Below are positions 28,307 through 36,439 of a DNA stretch of 39,035 bases, in pieces; the first letter of the stretch is position 1; every line of letters begins with the position of its first letter. The position numbers were made by a program, and so were the translations under genes. Source of the stretch: Ligilactobacillus agilis DSM 20509 (GTDB lineage: Bacteria; Bacillota; Bacilli; Lactobacillales; Lactobacillaceae); assembly GCF_001436215.1 (NCBI RefSeq), contig NZ_AYYP01000063.1, positions 8,170 to 47,204 of the forward strand, given 5' to 3'. The notes under the pieces were generated by a model. That model was not told the DNA's origin. It was given only the letters and a program-made list of their open reading frames with translations, and ran no database searches.

Positions 28307-28319
28307 AAATTCGAACTAT
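28307..28319. promoter_or_regulatory. PurBox-type PurR operator at purE
   Basis: Plus-strand AAATTCGAACTAT matches AWWWCCGAACWWT at 12 of 13 positions and lies 3 bp upstream of the purE -35 box. This is nearly the same position relative to the promoter as at purC. Confidence 0.65.
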
Positions 28320-28353
28320 TTTAATTTAATTTTTATATTCGTACGTGATTTGT

Positions 28354-28373
28354 CTTAACGAACGTTCGTGTTT
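28354..28373. promoter_or_regulatory. Second PurBox-like palindrome between purE and dgk
   Basis: CGAACGTTCG (28359-28368) is a perfect palindrome embedded in CTTAACGAACGTT/AACGTTCGTGTTT, each matching the PurBox at 10 of 13 positions. It contains the AAACACGAA core shared with purC. It lies about 50 bp from the purE promoter and about 60 bp from the kinase promoter, so it could serve either. Confidence 0.45.
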
Positions 28374-28434
28374 GGTTTGTTCATGCCAATAAGTGCGAAC
28401 TTTACCACAGATAATAAATATTTAATTAGATGGC

Positions 28435-28463
28435 TTGTATTTAACACTTAAGCTCTGTAAAAT
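28435..28463 (+). promoter_or_regulatory. Promoter of the deoxynucleoside kinase
   Basis: TTGTAT (28435-28440), 17-bp spacer, TAAAAT (28458-28463), about 30 bp before the start codon. Confidence 0.65.
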
Positions 28464-28495
28464 TACTGTTAGTATGTCTTTAAGGAGGCTTTTTT

Positions 28496-29221
28496 GTGAT
28501 TACCTTAGCCGGAATTATCGGATCAGGCAAATCAAGTTTGACCGAACTACTCGCCCAAGAACTAGGAAGTCGGGCCTTTTTTGAACCAGTTAGCGACAAT
28601 CCCGTCTTACCCCTTTTTTACAAAGGAAATGAGTTAGCTGCTAAAAAAAGACAGGCTGGCCAAAAGGATGCAACTAATCCTTACGCTTACCTACTTCAAA
28701 CATTCTTTTTAAATCGTCGTTTTAAAATGATGAAGGAAGCCCGTGCTAGTCATAACGCTATTTTAGACCGTTCCATTTATGAGGACGCCATGTTTATGAA
28801 GATGAACACTGATATGGGCAACGCTACTGCCATTGAATACGAAATTTACCAAGAATTGTTGGCCAATATGTTAGCCGAACTAGAACAGGTCAGCCAAGAA
28901 GAGGCTAGTGATTTAACCGTTTTTATCAAGGTTTCCTACAAAACAATGATTAAGCGGATTGAAAAACGTGGACGTGAATACGAACAGATTTCTAGTGACC
29001 CTTCTCTCGTCGATTATTACCAACGACTACTCAAGTATTATGCTAAGTGGGAACAGGATTTTAAGGGATCTCCACTTTTAATTATCGATGGCGATAAATA
29101 CGATTTTGTTGAAAATCAGTCAGACCGCAACTATGTCTTAAATTTAATTGAAACTAAGCTAGTTGAACTAGGACAATTAAGCGAGTCTGAATTTGCACGC
29201 CTAAAAACGGCCCGCGCTTAG
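28496..29221 (+). CDS. Deoxyadenosine/deoxyguanosine kinase
   Basis: 241-residue deoxynucleoside kinase that phosphorylates salvaged purine deoxynucleosides. P-loop GIIGSGKSS at residues 6-14, the substrate-binding ERS/DRS motif LDRSIYEDAMF, and the LID region KRIEKRGREYEQ are all present. The GTG start at 28496 follows AAGGAGG at good distance. It is divergent from purE across a region holding PurBox-like sites, so co-regulation with purine synthesis is plausible. Lactobacilli often carry paired dAK/dGK genes; only one is seen here, and its base preference is unresolved. Confidence 0.92.
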   Translation: MITLAGIIGSGKSSLTELLAQELGSRAFFEPVSDNPVLPLFYKGNELAAKKRQAGQKDATNPYAYLLQTFFLNRRFKMMKEARASHNAILDRSIYEDAMFMKMNTDMGNATAIEYEIYQELLANMLAELEQVSQEEASDLTVFIKVSYKTMIKRIEKRGREYEQISSDPSLVDYYQRLLKYYAKWEQDFKGSPLLIIDGDKYDFVENQSDRNYVLNLIETKLVELGQLSESEFARLKTARA

Positions 29222-29226
29222 CAATA

Positions 29227-29267
29227 CAAAAGCGGATTTCATGTCAAAAACATGGAATCCGCTTTTT
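29227..29267. terminator. Bidirectional terminator between dNK and LicD genes
   Basis: AAAAGCGGATTTCATG and CATGGAATCCGCTTTTT form a long stem (one mismatch) around a 7-nt loop, with T-runs both ways. Its end overlaps the stop codon of the convergent LicD gene. Confidence 0.88.
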
Positions 29268-30069
29268 AGCGTTCTTTAATATTACTAAGGTGCTTACTTG
29301 TCCGTTGTTCTAGTGGTGGTAATTTCTGATAATTGCCATACATTTGAGTTAAAATGGCAGCGTAACTTTGCGGGGCTTTAAGCTTTAAGCCTTCAAAGTC
29401 GAGTAACACTAGTTTTCTTAATTCCGCTTTAGCAAAAACTTCCTTTTCATAGCTATACTGAGAAGCTAGATTCTTTACTTCTGGCAACAAGTCGTCAACA
29501 TTGTACTGGCGCATAAGCTCTTCTCGTTTAGCCTTTAGTTGCTCAATTTCATCTAGTTTACTAATAACCTTTTCCTTAGCCGAATTAACCATTCGCTCTG
29601 GCATCGGAATTAGACTGTAATTGAGTTTTAACAATAATTGATCATTGGCCACCTTAAAGTTAACCATCTGTAAGCTTCGCTCGACTTTTCCCATCGGAAT
29701 AGTATCAAAGGGAAAAATATCAATAAATAAACCACTTCTCGCATTATTATAGTTAAACCGTTCTTGAATGATAAACCGTTCATCTAGTAATTTGGCGTAA
29801 CTTAAAGCGTAGTGATGATCAGACCATGGTGTTTGCAAAAAATAGTAATCTTTACTCAGTTGCTGGGGCAAAATTTTAAGTAGCTTATCATAATCACTCC
29901 GTAACATCCCAATGTCAACGTCGTCATCCCAAGGAATAAACCCTTGATGCCTAACTGCCCCCAATAAAGTTCCCCCAATTAAAAAGTAGTTAAGCTTATT
30001 TTGATCACATATGCGTTTAAACTCTGCCAACAAAGCCAACTCGACTTCGTGCACCGCTGCAATTTCCAC
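29266..30069 (-). CDS. LicD-family phosphotransferase-like protein
   Basis: 267 residues, soluble. The N-terminus has the LicD/nucleotidyltransferase-fold core [27 protein letters not shown], with the metal-binding Asp cluster, followed by a [13 protein letters not shown] block. Family members such as LicD and Fukutin-like proteins transfer phosphocholine or related groups to cell-surface glycopolymers. The C-terminal half (about 130-267) is charged and helical and less conserved. Start GTG 30069 follows AAAGGA. It is followed by a terminator and preceded by a UspA gene on the same strand, with no glycan-synthesis genes nearby; the acceptor is therefore unknown. Confidence 0.85.
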   Translation of the reverse strand: MEIAAVHEVELALLAEFKRICDQNKLNYFLIGGTLLGAVRHQGFIPWDDDVDIGMLRSDYDKLLKILPQQLSKDYYFLQTPWSDHHYALSYAKLLDERFIIQERFNYNNARSGLFIDIFPFDTIPMGKVERSLQMVNFKVANDQLLLKLNYSLIPMPERMVNSAKEKVISKLDEIEQLKAKREELMRQYNVDDLLPEVKNLASQYSYEKEVFAKAELRKLVLLDFEGLKLKAPQSYAAILTQMYGNYQKLPPLEQRTSKHLSNIKER

Positions 30070-30091
30070 CTAACAACATCCTTTCATTTGC

Positions 30092-30553
30092 CTAAGCTTG
30101 ACTAGTAACTACCAGCGTATCCCGCTTGGAGGCCCTAACCACATAACTTGCGGTTGACCCAATCATGACTTGTTCAACCCGATTTAAGCCGGTGGCCCCG
30201 ACAATGATTAAATCAGCTTGATATTGCTGTGCCAAATTCTTTGCTAATTCTTCTTTAGGTGAACCAATCACTACCACCGTCTCAGCAGTTACCCCTGCTT
30301 GGCTAGCCTCCTTTGCATACTTTTGTAGCATCTCTTCCCGATGCTTTCGCTCTTCATTAGTCATTTGATCATCTGAATTAGAGTCAACTTCTAAGCCAGG
30401 ACCACCAAACCCAACAGAAACATAAGGTTTTATGACCGAAGCTAACACCAACTTAGCATCAGAATATTTAGCTAGTTCAAGCGCCTTGTTAACTGCTTCC
30501 TTGGCATTCTTTGAGCCATCAACTCCGACTAAGATAACTTGATATTTTTTCAT
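30092..30553 (-). CDS. Universal stress protein (UspA family)
   Basis: 153-residue single-domain USP. It begins YQVILVGVDGSKNAKEAVNKAL and ends with the ATP-binding pattern GATGLNRVEQVMIGSTASYVVRASKRDTLVV (G-x2-G-x9-G-S). It has a loop insertion rich in G, D and N at about 50-65. An extended -10 lies upstream at 30612-30620. It is on the same strand as the LicD gene 22 nt downstream, so they are probably co-transcribed. A second, divergent UspA gene lies at 35924. Confidence 0.93.
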   Translation of the reverse strand: MKKYQVILVGVDGSKNAKEAVNKALELAKYSDAKLVLASVIKPYVSVGFGGPGLEVDSNSDDQMTNEERKHREEMLQKYAKEASQAGVTAETVVVIGSPKEELAKNLAQQYQADLIIVGATGLNRVEQVMIGSTASYVVRASKRDTLVVTSQA

Positions 30554-30611
30554 AAAGACCGCTCCCTTTACAAATTAGTTACCTTACTAACCAGTTCTGT
30601 TTCTCACTTGT

Positions 30612-30620
30612 ATTATAACA
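30612..30620 (-). promoter_or_regulatory. Extended -10 of the UspA gene
   Basis: Minus-strand TGTTATAAT about 60 bp before the start, identical to the ktrB extended -10; no clear -35. Confidence 0.45.
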
Positions 30621-30660
30621 TAAAATTAGTTCGATACAGCTTTTCTAAGTACGCTCTAAC

Positions 30661-30706
30661 TAAAAACCTTCAAGCATCTAACTTTTCACTCTAGATACTT
30701 GAAGGT
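30661..30706 (-). terminator. ackA terminator
   Basis: ACCTTCAAG-ATCTA pairs with TAGAT-CTTGAAGGT (one internal mismatch) around an 11-nt loop, followed by TTTTTA on the minus strand. Confidence 0.85.
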
Positions 30707-30717
30707 CAAAATAATAG

Positions 30718-31911
30718 CTACCTAGCTAACGCTTGCACATCCCTTGCAATTACTAATTCCTCGTCTGTCATAATCCGCATCACCTTCACCTTAGAATCGG
30801 GAGTAGAAACAAAGGTATTTTTACCAAAGGTTGCATTCGCTACTACATCCTCTTTAATCCCGAGGTAAGCCAAACGCTTCATTACCAAAGAACGAACTGG
30901 TTGCGAATTTTCTCCAATTCCAGCCGTGAAAACAATCCCGTCAACGCCTTGCATTTCAGCGATATACTGGCCAATATATTTAACAATGTTCTTAACAAAA
31001 ATATCCACTGCTAATTGCGCCCGGTGGTTACTAGGAGCCGCAGCTAATACGTCCCTCATATCCGAAGAAACTCCTGAAATGCCTAGTAAACTAGCGTCAT
31101 GATTAAGACGGTCAATCATCTCGCTCATGTCAGCTATCTCAGGGTCCTTTTCAATCAAATACGATAATAAAGATGGATCCACATCTCCAGAACGCGTAGC
31201 CATTGTTACCCCTGATAGGGGGGTAAAGCCCATTGACGTATCAAAAGACTTACCATCCTTAATGGCTGTAAGCGACGCCCCCGCGCCCAAATGACAGGTA
31301 ATCAATTTTAAATCTGCGAGTGGCTTTCCCATTAACTTAGCCGCTTCTTGCGCAACATAGCGATGACTTGTGCCATGGGCCCCATAACGACGAGCATTAT
31401 ATTTTTGGTACCATTCGTAAGGCAAACTGTAGATAAAGTTTTCTTCTGGCATAGTTTGGTGAAAGGCGGTGTCAAAGACGCCAACCTCTAAAGCTTGGGG
31501 TAATTTTTTCTTAAAAGCCCTAATTCCCACCAAGTGAGCGGGGTTATGCAAAGGAGCGAGCGGAATTAGCTGCTCAATTTTAGCTTCCGCTTCGTCATCA
31601 ATGATTGTTGATTCCTTAAAGTACTCACCGCCAGCCACAATCCTGTGACCAATTCCAGTAATTTCACCGTAATCTTCAATAATCTTAAACTCAATTAATA
31701 AATCCATTAAAAGGTCAACCGCCACACGGTGATCACTTACCTTTCTAGTCTCGGTATATACCTGACCAGCTCCGTATTTAAGGGTCACGCCCCCATCCTT
31801 AAACCCAATTCTCTCAATTAAACCCGCTGCTAGAACTTTTTCCGCAGGCATCTCAAATAATTTAAATTTTAAACTAGAACTTCCAGAGTTGATTGCTAGA
31901 ATTTTTTTCAC
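30718..31911 (-). CDS. ackA: Acetate kinase
   Basis: 397-residue ASKHA-fold kinase interconverting acetyl phosphate and acetate and yielding ATP. It begins KKILAINSGSSSLKFKLFEMP (first acetate-kinase signature). It contains FDTAFHQTMPE, the second signature ITCHLGAGASLTAI, and the C-terminal FTAGIGENS loop. Start GTG 31911 follows GGAGGAG. It is monocistronic with its own terminator. In lactobacilli this enzyme ends the phosphoketolase and pyruvate-oxidase routes. I see no cre site in its 258-bp upstream region. Confidence 0.97.
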   Translation of the reverse strand: MKKILAINSGSSSLKFKLFEMPAEKVLAAGLIERIGFKDGGVTLKYGAGQVYTETRKVSDHRVAVDLLMDLLIEFKIIEDYGEITGIGHRIVAGGEYFKESTIIDDEAEAKIEQLIPLAPLHNPAHLVGIRAFKKKLPQALEVGVFDTAFHQTMPEENFIYSLPYEWYQKYNARRYGAHGTSHRYVAQEAAKLMGKPLADLKLITCHLGAGASLTAIKDGKSFDTSMGFTPLSGVTMATRSGDVDPSLLSYLIEKDPEIADMSEMIDRLNHDASLLGISGVSSDMRDVLAAAPSNHRAQLAVDIFVKNIVKYIGQYIAEMQGVDGIVFTAGIGENSQPVRSLVMKRLAYLGIKEDVVANATFGKNTFVSTPDSKVKVMRIMTDEELVIARDVQALAR

Positions 31912-32170
31912 ATATACTCCTCCAAAATAGTAGCACCTTTATAAAAATTACGATTCTATCTAAAGTGCTAACCCATTTTACATAGTTTTAATATAGCAAA
32001 ATTTGCTCAGCTTTGCACGTTTTTTATCAATATCCTTCCCTTTAGTTATCGTTAAGATAAGCATTATTTGTTGATTGTTAATTATTTTCAGAAAATCATG
32101 TTACTGAATTTCAAAAATGCCACAATAAAGGGTAAGAGACGACAGAAATAGAAGGGAATTATCTTCACTA

Positions 32171-32728
32171 ATGAAATATCAAGAACAACTAGAGCAATTA
32201 CTTATCAATAACCCTGAAATTAACGAAATTTTTGCAATCCTCCGCAAGTTTCACCTAGGGCAAGCTTATCTCTGTGCAGGCTCTGTCAGGACTTTGGTTT
32301 GGAATTCACTGATTCAACGAGAAACTAATTTAAAATTAGGTAATTTAGACATTTTTTATAACGCTCAATTTGAAAGTGCAGAAGAACACCAAGTACTGAC
32401 TACCCGCTTAAACCAAACCTATTCAAAATATCTTTGGAGCCTAAACAATCTCAGTCAAATCAATCCGCACGCAGGTCATCACCAAAATGGGCAGGCCCTC
32501 CCAGACGTGATTGCTGCTTTTCCCGAGACTGCTTCAGCCGTTGGGGTCAACCTTGATTTTCAAGGTAAAGTTAGCATCATTGCTCCTTATGGTCTCAACG
32601 ATTTGTTCGAGTTTAAACTAGTTGCTAGTCCTAATTTCTTAACCGACTCAACTAAGCTAGCTCAATTTCATAAACGGGTCGAACGTAAAAACTGGCTAAC
32701 TATTTGGCCACAACTTACCCTCGCATAA
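32171..32728 (+). CDS. Nucleotidyltransferase-fold protein (DUF925/COG3575-like)
   Basis: 185-residue soluble protein. AYLCAGSVRTLVWNSLIQ followed by LGNLDIFYN matches the GAGWxRxxVW and DIDVxYFD blocks of the nucleotidyltransferase group formerly DUF925; the second metal-binding Asp is replaced by Asn (GNLD), so activity is doubtful. It ends in FHKRVERKNWLTIWPQL, also typical of the group. GGAA precedes the ATG. The upstream 258 bp (31912-32170) hold the ackA leader and no other gene. Function is unknown; family assignment is from memory of the motifs. Confidence 0.7.
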   Translation: MKYQEQLEQLLINNPEINEIFAILRKFHLGQAYLCAGSVRTLVWNSLIQRETNLKLGNLDIFYNAQFESAEEHQVLTTRLNQTYSKYLWSLNNLSQINPHAGHHQNGQALPDVIAAFPETASAVGVNLDFQGKVSIIAPYGLNDLFEFKLVASPNFLTDSTKLAQFHKRVERKNWLTIWPQLTLA

Positions 32729-32740
32729 AACTAACCCACT

Positions 32741-32788
32741 AAAAAAGCTACGTCTTCGTCAAGAATCACGAAGTACGTAGCTTTTTTT
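32741..32788. terminator. Bidirectional terminator between 32171 gene and the permease
   Basis: AAAAAGCTACG and CGTAGCTTTTTTT form the base of a stem extended by TTCGT/ACGAA, with T-runs on both strands. Confidence 0.88.
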
Positions 32789-32800
32789 ACCAAGTTTTAA

Positions 32801-34234
32801 TTACTTTTTCTTAGCTAGGATTGAATGTGACATCCCATAACTAAAGTAGATAATCACACCCAAAATGAACCAATAACCAGCGTATTCCTTAGCTTCAATA
32901 TCCAAGCCCCAAAAAACTGCTAACGCTCCTAGAAAAGCAACTGCAGGTAAAACTGGGTAAAATGGCATCTTAAAGCCTGGCATCTGTAAGTCTTTTCCTT
33001 CACGGGGCCGAATTGCGTAAATTCCTAACGAAACAAACATGAAGGCAATTAAAGTCCCGGCAGAAACCAACTGAGATAAAGTTTCAAATGGAAAGACCGC
33101 CCCTAAGATAACCGTAACTACAGTTAAGGTCAATAGGGCATTATTAGGTAATTGGTTTTTATTTAACTTGCCTAACCAACTAGGTAACATTCCATCACGT
33201 CCAAAGGAATAAAGTAACCGGGAACCAGCTAACATCATCCCGATTAAGGCAGTAAACATCCCTAAAACGGCGATAGATGAAACAACTGTCGCTACCACCG
33301 GATGACCCGCATTACGTAAAGCCCAACCAACCGGTTCAGCGTTATCAGCAAAGTTAGTATACTTATACATTCCTACCAAAACTAGGGAAACAGACACGAA
33401 TAATAACACTGCAATTAATAAGGAACCTAAAATCCCCCGTGGCATCGTCTTAGACGGGTTCTTAGCTTCTGCAGCATTAGCAGCGATTGAATCAAACCCA
33501 ATGTAAGCCAAGAAGATGGAAGATACCCCTGCATAAATACCTTGCCAACCCCCAAATGGTGTTCCATCTGGGTTAGTGTGGTGGGCTGGAATAAATGGTG
33601 TATAGTTACTAAACTTGATTGCAGTTGCACCAACAACGATAAATAATAAAATAGCTAAAACTTTCAAAATAACTAGTGCATTTTGAACCCGGGCCGCTTC
33701 AGAAACACCCCGTGAAATCAAAGACGCAATCAGTAATAACACTACCACCGCAATAATATCAATTACCCCACCATTACTACCAAATGGGTTGGACAAGGCG
33801 GCAGGTAACTTAAAGCCTAACGGTTCAATTAAACCTCTAAAGTTAGCCGACAGCCCTGAACCAACGAAGGCAACCGCAATAAAATACTCGGCCAACAAAG
33901 CCCAGCCAGCTACCCAACCAAAAAATTCTCCAAAAACAACGTTAATCCAAGAGTAAGCAGAACCAGCAAAAGGCATGGTTGAAGCCATTTCGGCGTAAGC
34001 AAAAGCCACTAAAGCGGCGACGACGGCAGCTGCTAGGAAGGATAAAGCAACAGCTGGACCAGCATACTTAGCCGCTACTACCCCAGGTAAAGTGAAGATG
34101 GCAGTACTGACAATTGTTCCGACCCCTAAAGCTAAGAAATCCTTAGTGGTCAATACTTGTAGCAAGTGAGCATCCTTGGCTTTATAAACCGACGGATCCT
34201 CCTTAGCCATCATACGTTTCCAAATATTTTTCAT
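32801..34234 (-). CDS. APC-superfamily amino-acid permease (cationic amino acid transporter type)
   Basis: 477-residue integral membrane protein with about 12-13 hydrophobic helices. Helix 1 carries FLALGVGTIVSTAIFTLPG, the broken-helix substrate site of APC carriers; helix 6 carries FLAYIGFDSIAANAAEAKNP. Both resemble the CAT/YfnA group that moves basic or branched amino acids. I chose ATG 34234 (10 nt from AAGGGA) over TTG 34243. It has its own near-consensus promoter and a terminator shared with the convergent gene. Substrate is unproven. Confidence 0.9.
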   Translation of the reverse strand: MKNIWKRMMAKEDPSVYKAKDAHLLQVLTTKDFLALGVGTIVSTAIFTLPGVVAAKYAGPAVALSFLAAAVVAALVAFAYAEMASTMPFAGSAYSWINVVFGEFFGWVAGWALLAEYFIAVAFVGSGLSANFRGLIEPLGFKLPAALSNPFGSNGGVIDIIAVVVLLLIASLISRGVSEAARVQNALVILKVLAILLFIVVGATAIKFSNYTPFIPAHHTNPDGTPFGGWQGIYAGVSSIFLAYIGFDSIAANAAEAKNPSKTMPRGILGSLLIAVLLFVSVSLVLVGMYKYTNFADNAEPVGWALRNAGHPVVATVVSSIAVLGMFTALIGMMLAGSRLLYSFGRDGMLPSWLGKLNKNQLPNNALLTLTVVTVILGAVFPFETLSQLVSAGTLIAFMFVSLGIYAIRPREGKDLQMPGFKMPFYPVLPAVAFLGALAVFWGLDIEAKEYAGYWFILGVIIYFSYGMSHSILAKKK

Positions 34235-34286
34235 TTCAATCAAGTCCCTTCCATAATTTAAAACTAACTTGTAAATTTATTAAGTT

Positions 34287-34315
34287 ATTATAGCAAGTTA
34301 AATAAAATGAGTCAA
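34287..34315 (-). promoter_or_regulatory. Promoter of the APC permease
   Basis: Minus-strand TTGACT (34315-34310), exactly 17 bp, TATAAT (34292-34287), the best match to the sigma-A consensus in the window. The remaining 34316-34462 is AT-rich and holds no gene I can support. Confidence 0.85.
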
Positions 34316-34462
34316 CGGTTAAAAGTTTCAGTTTTTTTCTTATAATTATATATTTTTCAAAACTAAAACCCTTACTTTAGTAGTCATAACCCTTCTAGGA
34401 AGCTCTAATTTTTCTTTGATTTACAAACTAGATTGAAATTCAGTCCGAAATACCTGTTACCT

Positions 34463-35044
34463 TTATCTTTGGGAAACATCCTGCCACTTATTGGCTTGGT
34501 GATACTCGAAGTTTTTGGCTGCCGCTAAACCCGCCATAACCTCTTCAACCACAATCAAGGCATCTAGGTTGGCTTGGGGCATAAATCCCTGTTTGACACC
34601 ATCTTTTAAGAAGGCTAATAGTTTATCATAGTATCCCCCAATGTTAACTAAAACGATTGGTTTAGTCACCAAGCCCAATTGAGCCCAGGAGTAAACCTGA
34701 AAGAATTCTTCCATTGTTCCTAACCCACCCGGAAAAACAACGAATACATCCGCTAACTCAACGAACTTCTGCTTGCGTTCACTCATATCTTTAACGTGAA
34801 TTAGGCTTGTATTTTTATCCGCTACCACTGCGTGTTTTTCTAAAACTTTAGGAATAACCCCTATCACTTTTCCACCAGCAGTGACTACATCTTGATATAG
34901 GGCTCCCATTAAACCTAGTCTTCCACCGCCATAGACTAAAGTTTTCCTATGTTCAACCAAATAAGTCGCTAATTGCTTTAGCTGCTGTTCAAATTCGGCA
35001 AGTTTACCTAGATTAGAACCACAAAAAACACAAATATTATCCAT
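34463..35044 (-). CDS. LOG-family protein (nucleotide 5'-monophosphate phosphoribohydrolase)
   Basis: 193-residue cytosolic Rossmann-like enzyme. It begins NICVFCGSNLG, has LVYGGGRLGLMGAL, and carries the signature PGGLGTMEEFFQ with its catalytic Glu and Arg region (SERKQKF). LOG proteins split N6-modified AMP (and probably other nucleoside monophosphates) to base and ribose 5-phosphate. Its ATG overlaps the stop of the upstream membrane protein (TAATG), so it is translationally coupled. In bacteria the true substrate is mostly undefined. Confidence 0.92.
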   Translation of the reverse strand: MDNICVFCGSNLGKLAEFEQQLKQLATYLVEHRKTLVYGGGRLGLMGALYQDVVTAGGKVIGVIPKVLEKHAVVADKNTSLIHVKDMSERKQKFVELADVFVVFPGGLGTMEEFFQVYSWAQLGLVTKPIVLVNIGGYYDKLLAFLKDGVKQGFMPQANLDALIVVEEVMAGLAAAKNFEYHQANKWQDVSQR

Positions 35045-35442
35045 TAGAATTCACCAACTTCGTTTGAAAATAATAAACCATAGATAAATAAGCCTGGAGC
35101 CACTAGTAACAATAAGAGGTGCTTACCAAAGGCTAACACCCAACTGCTTAAAATCTCGCTAGCCTTATCGCCAGCAATCCTATCATCATGGCTTCTTCGT
35201 AACCCTTCTGGTGCCGGCTTGCTTTTGCTCCGTCTTAGCGGTTGTTCTGCCGGTTGCTCATTTTCAAGTTGCTTAGCTTGATTTAAATTATATGGATAGA
35301 AGGTTAGATAATTACAAATCACATAATAATTTAAGAGATACTGCCAGTTACTTGCATTTATTAAATTAACTAACGCAATTGCCACCACTAAAGGTAATAA
35401 TCCCTTAGCCAGCGCAATACCATAATCCTTTAAACTTAACAT
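35044..35442 (-). CDS. Small membrane protein, unknown
   Basis: 132 residues from ATG 35442. Hydrophobic stretches lie at about 10-30 (GLLPLVVAIALVNLI), 35-52 (a Tyr-rich YLLNYYVICNYLTFY) and 105-128 (LLLLLVAPGLFIYGLLF). Between the second and third is a basic, Pro/Ser/Arg-rich cytoplasmic loop. No family recognised. It overlaps the LOG gene at TAATG and follows another small membrane protein by 36 nt, so the three form an operon. An in-frame start 3 codons upstream is possible. Confidence 0.65.
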   Translation of the reverse strand: MLSLKDYGIALAKGLLPLVVAIALVNLINASNWQYLLNYYVICNYLTFYPYNLNQAKQLENEQPAEQPLRRSKSKPAPEGLRRSHDDRIAGDKASEILSSWVLAFGKHLLLLLVAPGLFIYGLLFSNEVGEF

Positions 35443-35478
35443 CTTTCTCACCTAATTATTTTTTTAGTTTGATTATAC

Positions 35479-35820
35479 CTAATCTTTAAGAGCTAAAATC
35501 CTAAAAATTTGATAAGTTAGCTTGTTAGTTACGATGGAGGCAACCGTATATAAATCTATAAAAAAGGCTACTTCTATTTGTTTACCCTTAAACGCCATAA
35601 AGATGGCTATCAAAAATAAAGTCTGTTCTAGCAATGACCACTTTCGTTTAGTCTTACTTAGTTCAGCTATCATTTGTGTTTCCATTTGCGACAATTCTTC
35701 TACTGAGCGAACTAAACTCCTGCGTTTAAACTTTGTCATCTCCACGCTTAAATAAATATTATAGCTCAACAAAACTACTAATAAAACATAAATTATCCAT
35801 TTGATAACTTCGCCTAACAT
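35479..35820 (-). CDS. Small membrane protein with coiled-coil segment, unknown
   Basis: 113 residues. An N-terminal helix (about 5-27: VIKWIIYVLLVVLLSYNIYLSV) is followed by a charged amphipathic segment (about 30-60) that could form a coiled coil, then a second hydrophobic region (about 63-95). TAGGTGAGATAATG gives a clear start. It is the first gene of the membrane-membrane-LOG operon, just after a terminator. No homologous family recognised. Confidence 0.65.
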   Translation of the reverse strand: MLGEVIKWIIYVLLVVLLSYNIYLSVEMTKFKRRSLVRSVEELSQMETQMIAELSKTKRKWSLLEQTLFLIAIFMAFKGKQIEVAFFIDLYTVASIVTNKLTYQIFRILALKD

Positions 35821-35877
35821 TATCTCACCTACTACGACAATTTTTCATATTTAATGTTACCACATTTAACCTAAAAA

Positions 35878-35910
35878 ATAAGGATAGGCACCATAAATGC
35901 CTATCCTTAT
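35878..35910 (-). terminator. Terminator of the second UspA gene
   Basis: Perfect 13-bp stem (ATAAGGATAGGCA with TGCCTATCCTTAT), 7-nt loop, then TATTTTTTAG on the minus strand. Confidence 0.88.
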
Positions 35911-35923
35911 CCTAACTAAGTAA

Positions 35924-36373
35924 TTAGCGTGCAATCATAACGTCACAAGCAGCTGTCCTAATGACATAATCACTAACTGCTCCCACCAACACTCTTTCGA
36001 CTGGATTAAGACCAGTTGGCCCCATCACAATCAAATCTGTCTCATGATCATTAGGGAAATCACGTGCAATCACATTTCTTGGTGAGCCAAAGCGAACGTG
36101 GATAGCAACATCCGTCACGCCTTGTTCCTCCACATGCTTCTTTAAACCTTCAAGATATTTTTCTACATCCTCAAATGATTGGTAAACAACGTCCCCGTTA
36201 GCATCAATCATGCCCCCAAAACTAACAGAGAATTGCTTTAAGTCAATAACATTTAAGATATCGAGGTGGGCATTATTTCTTTTTGCAATTTCGGTTCCCG
36301 TAACCAGCGCCTTCTCTGCAATTGCAGACCCATCTACAGGAACTAGAATGGTTTTATATTCTTGTCTTAACAT
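35924..36373 (-). CDS. Universal stress protein (UspA family), second copy
   Basis: 149-residue USP. It begins YKTILVPVDGSAIAEKALVTG and ends with GPTGLNPVERVLVGAVSDYVIRTAACDVMIA, the same ATP-binding layout as the copy at 30092, except that the usual final Gly-Ser is Gly-Ala here, which may weaken phosphate contact. The strong site AAAGGGGG lies 7 nt before the ATG. It is monocistronic between a terminator and a divergent gene pair. The two copies differ widely, so this is not a recent duplication. Confidence 0.92.
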   Translation of the reverse strand: MLRQEYKTILVPVDGSAIAEKALVTGTEIAKRNNAHLDILNVIDLKQFSVSFGGMIDANGDVVYQSFEDVEKYLEGLKKHVEEQGVTDVAIHVRFGSPRNVIARDFPNDHETDLIVMGPTGLNPVERVLVGAVSDYVIRTAACDVMIAR

Positions 36374-36439
36374 AATGTAAGCCCCCTTTATTTAATTAAC
36401 TGTCTACACCTATAGTATATCATTAATTAATTTAAATAT

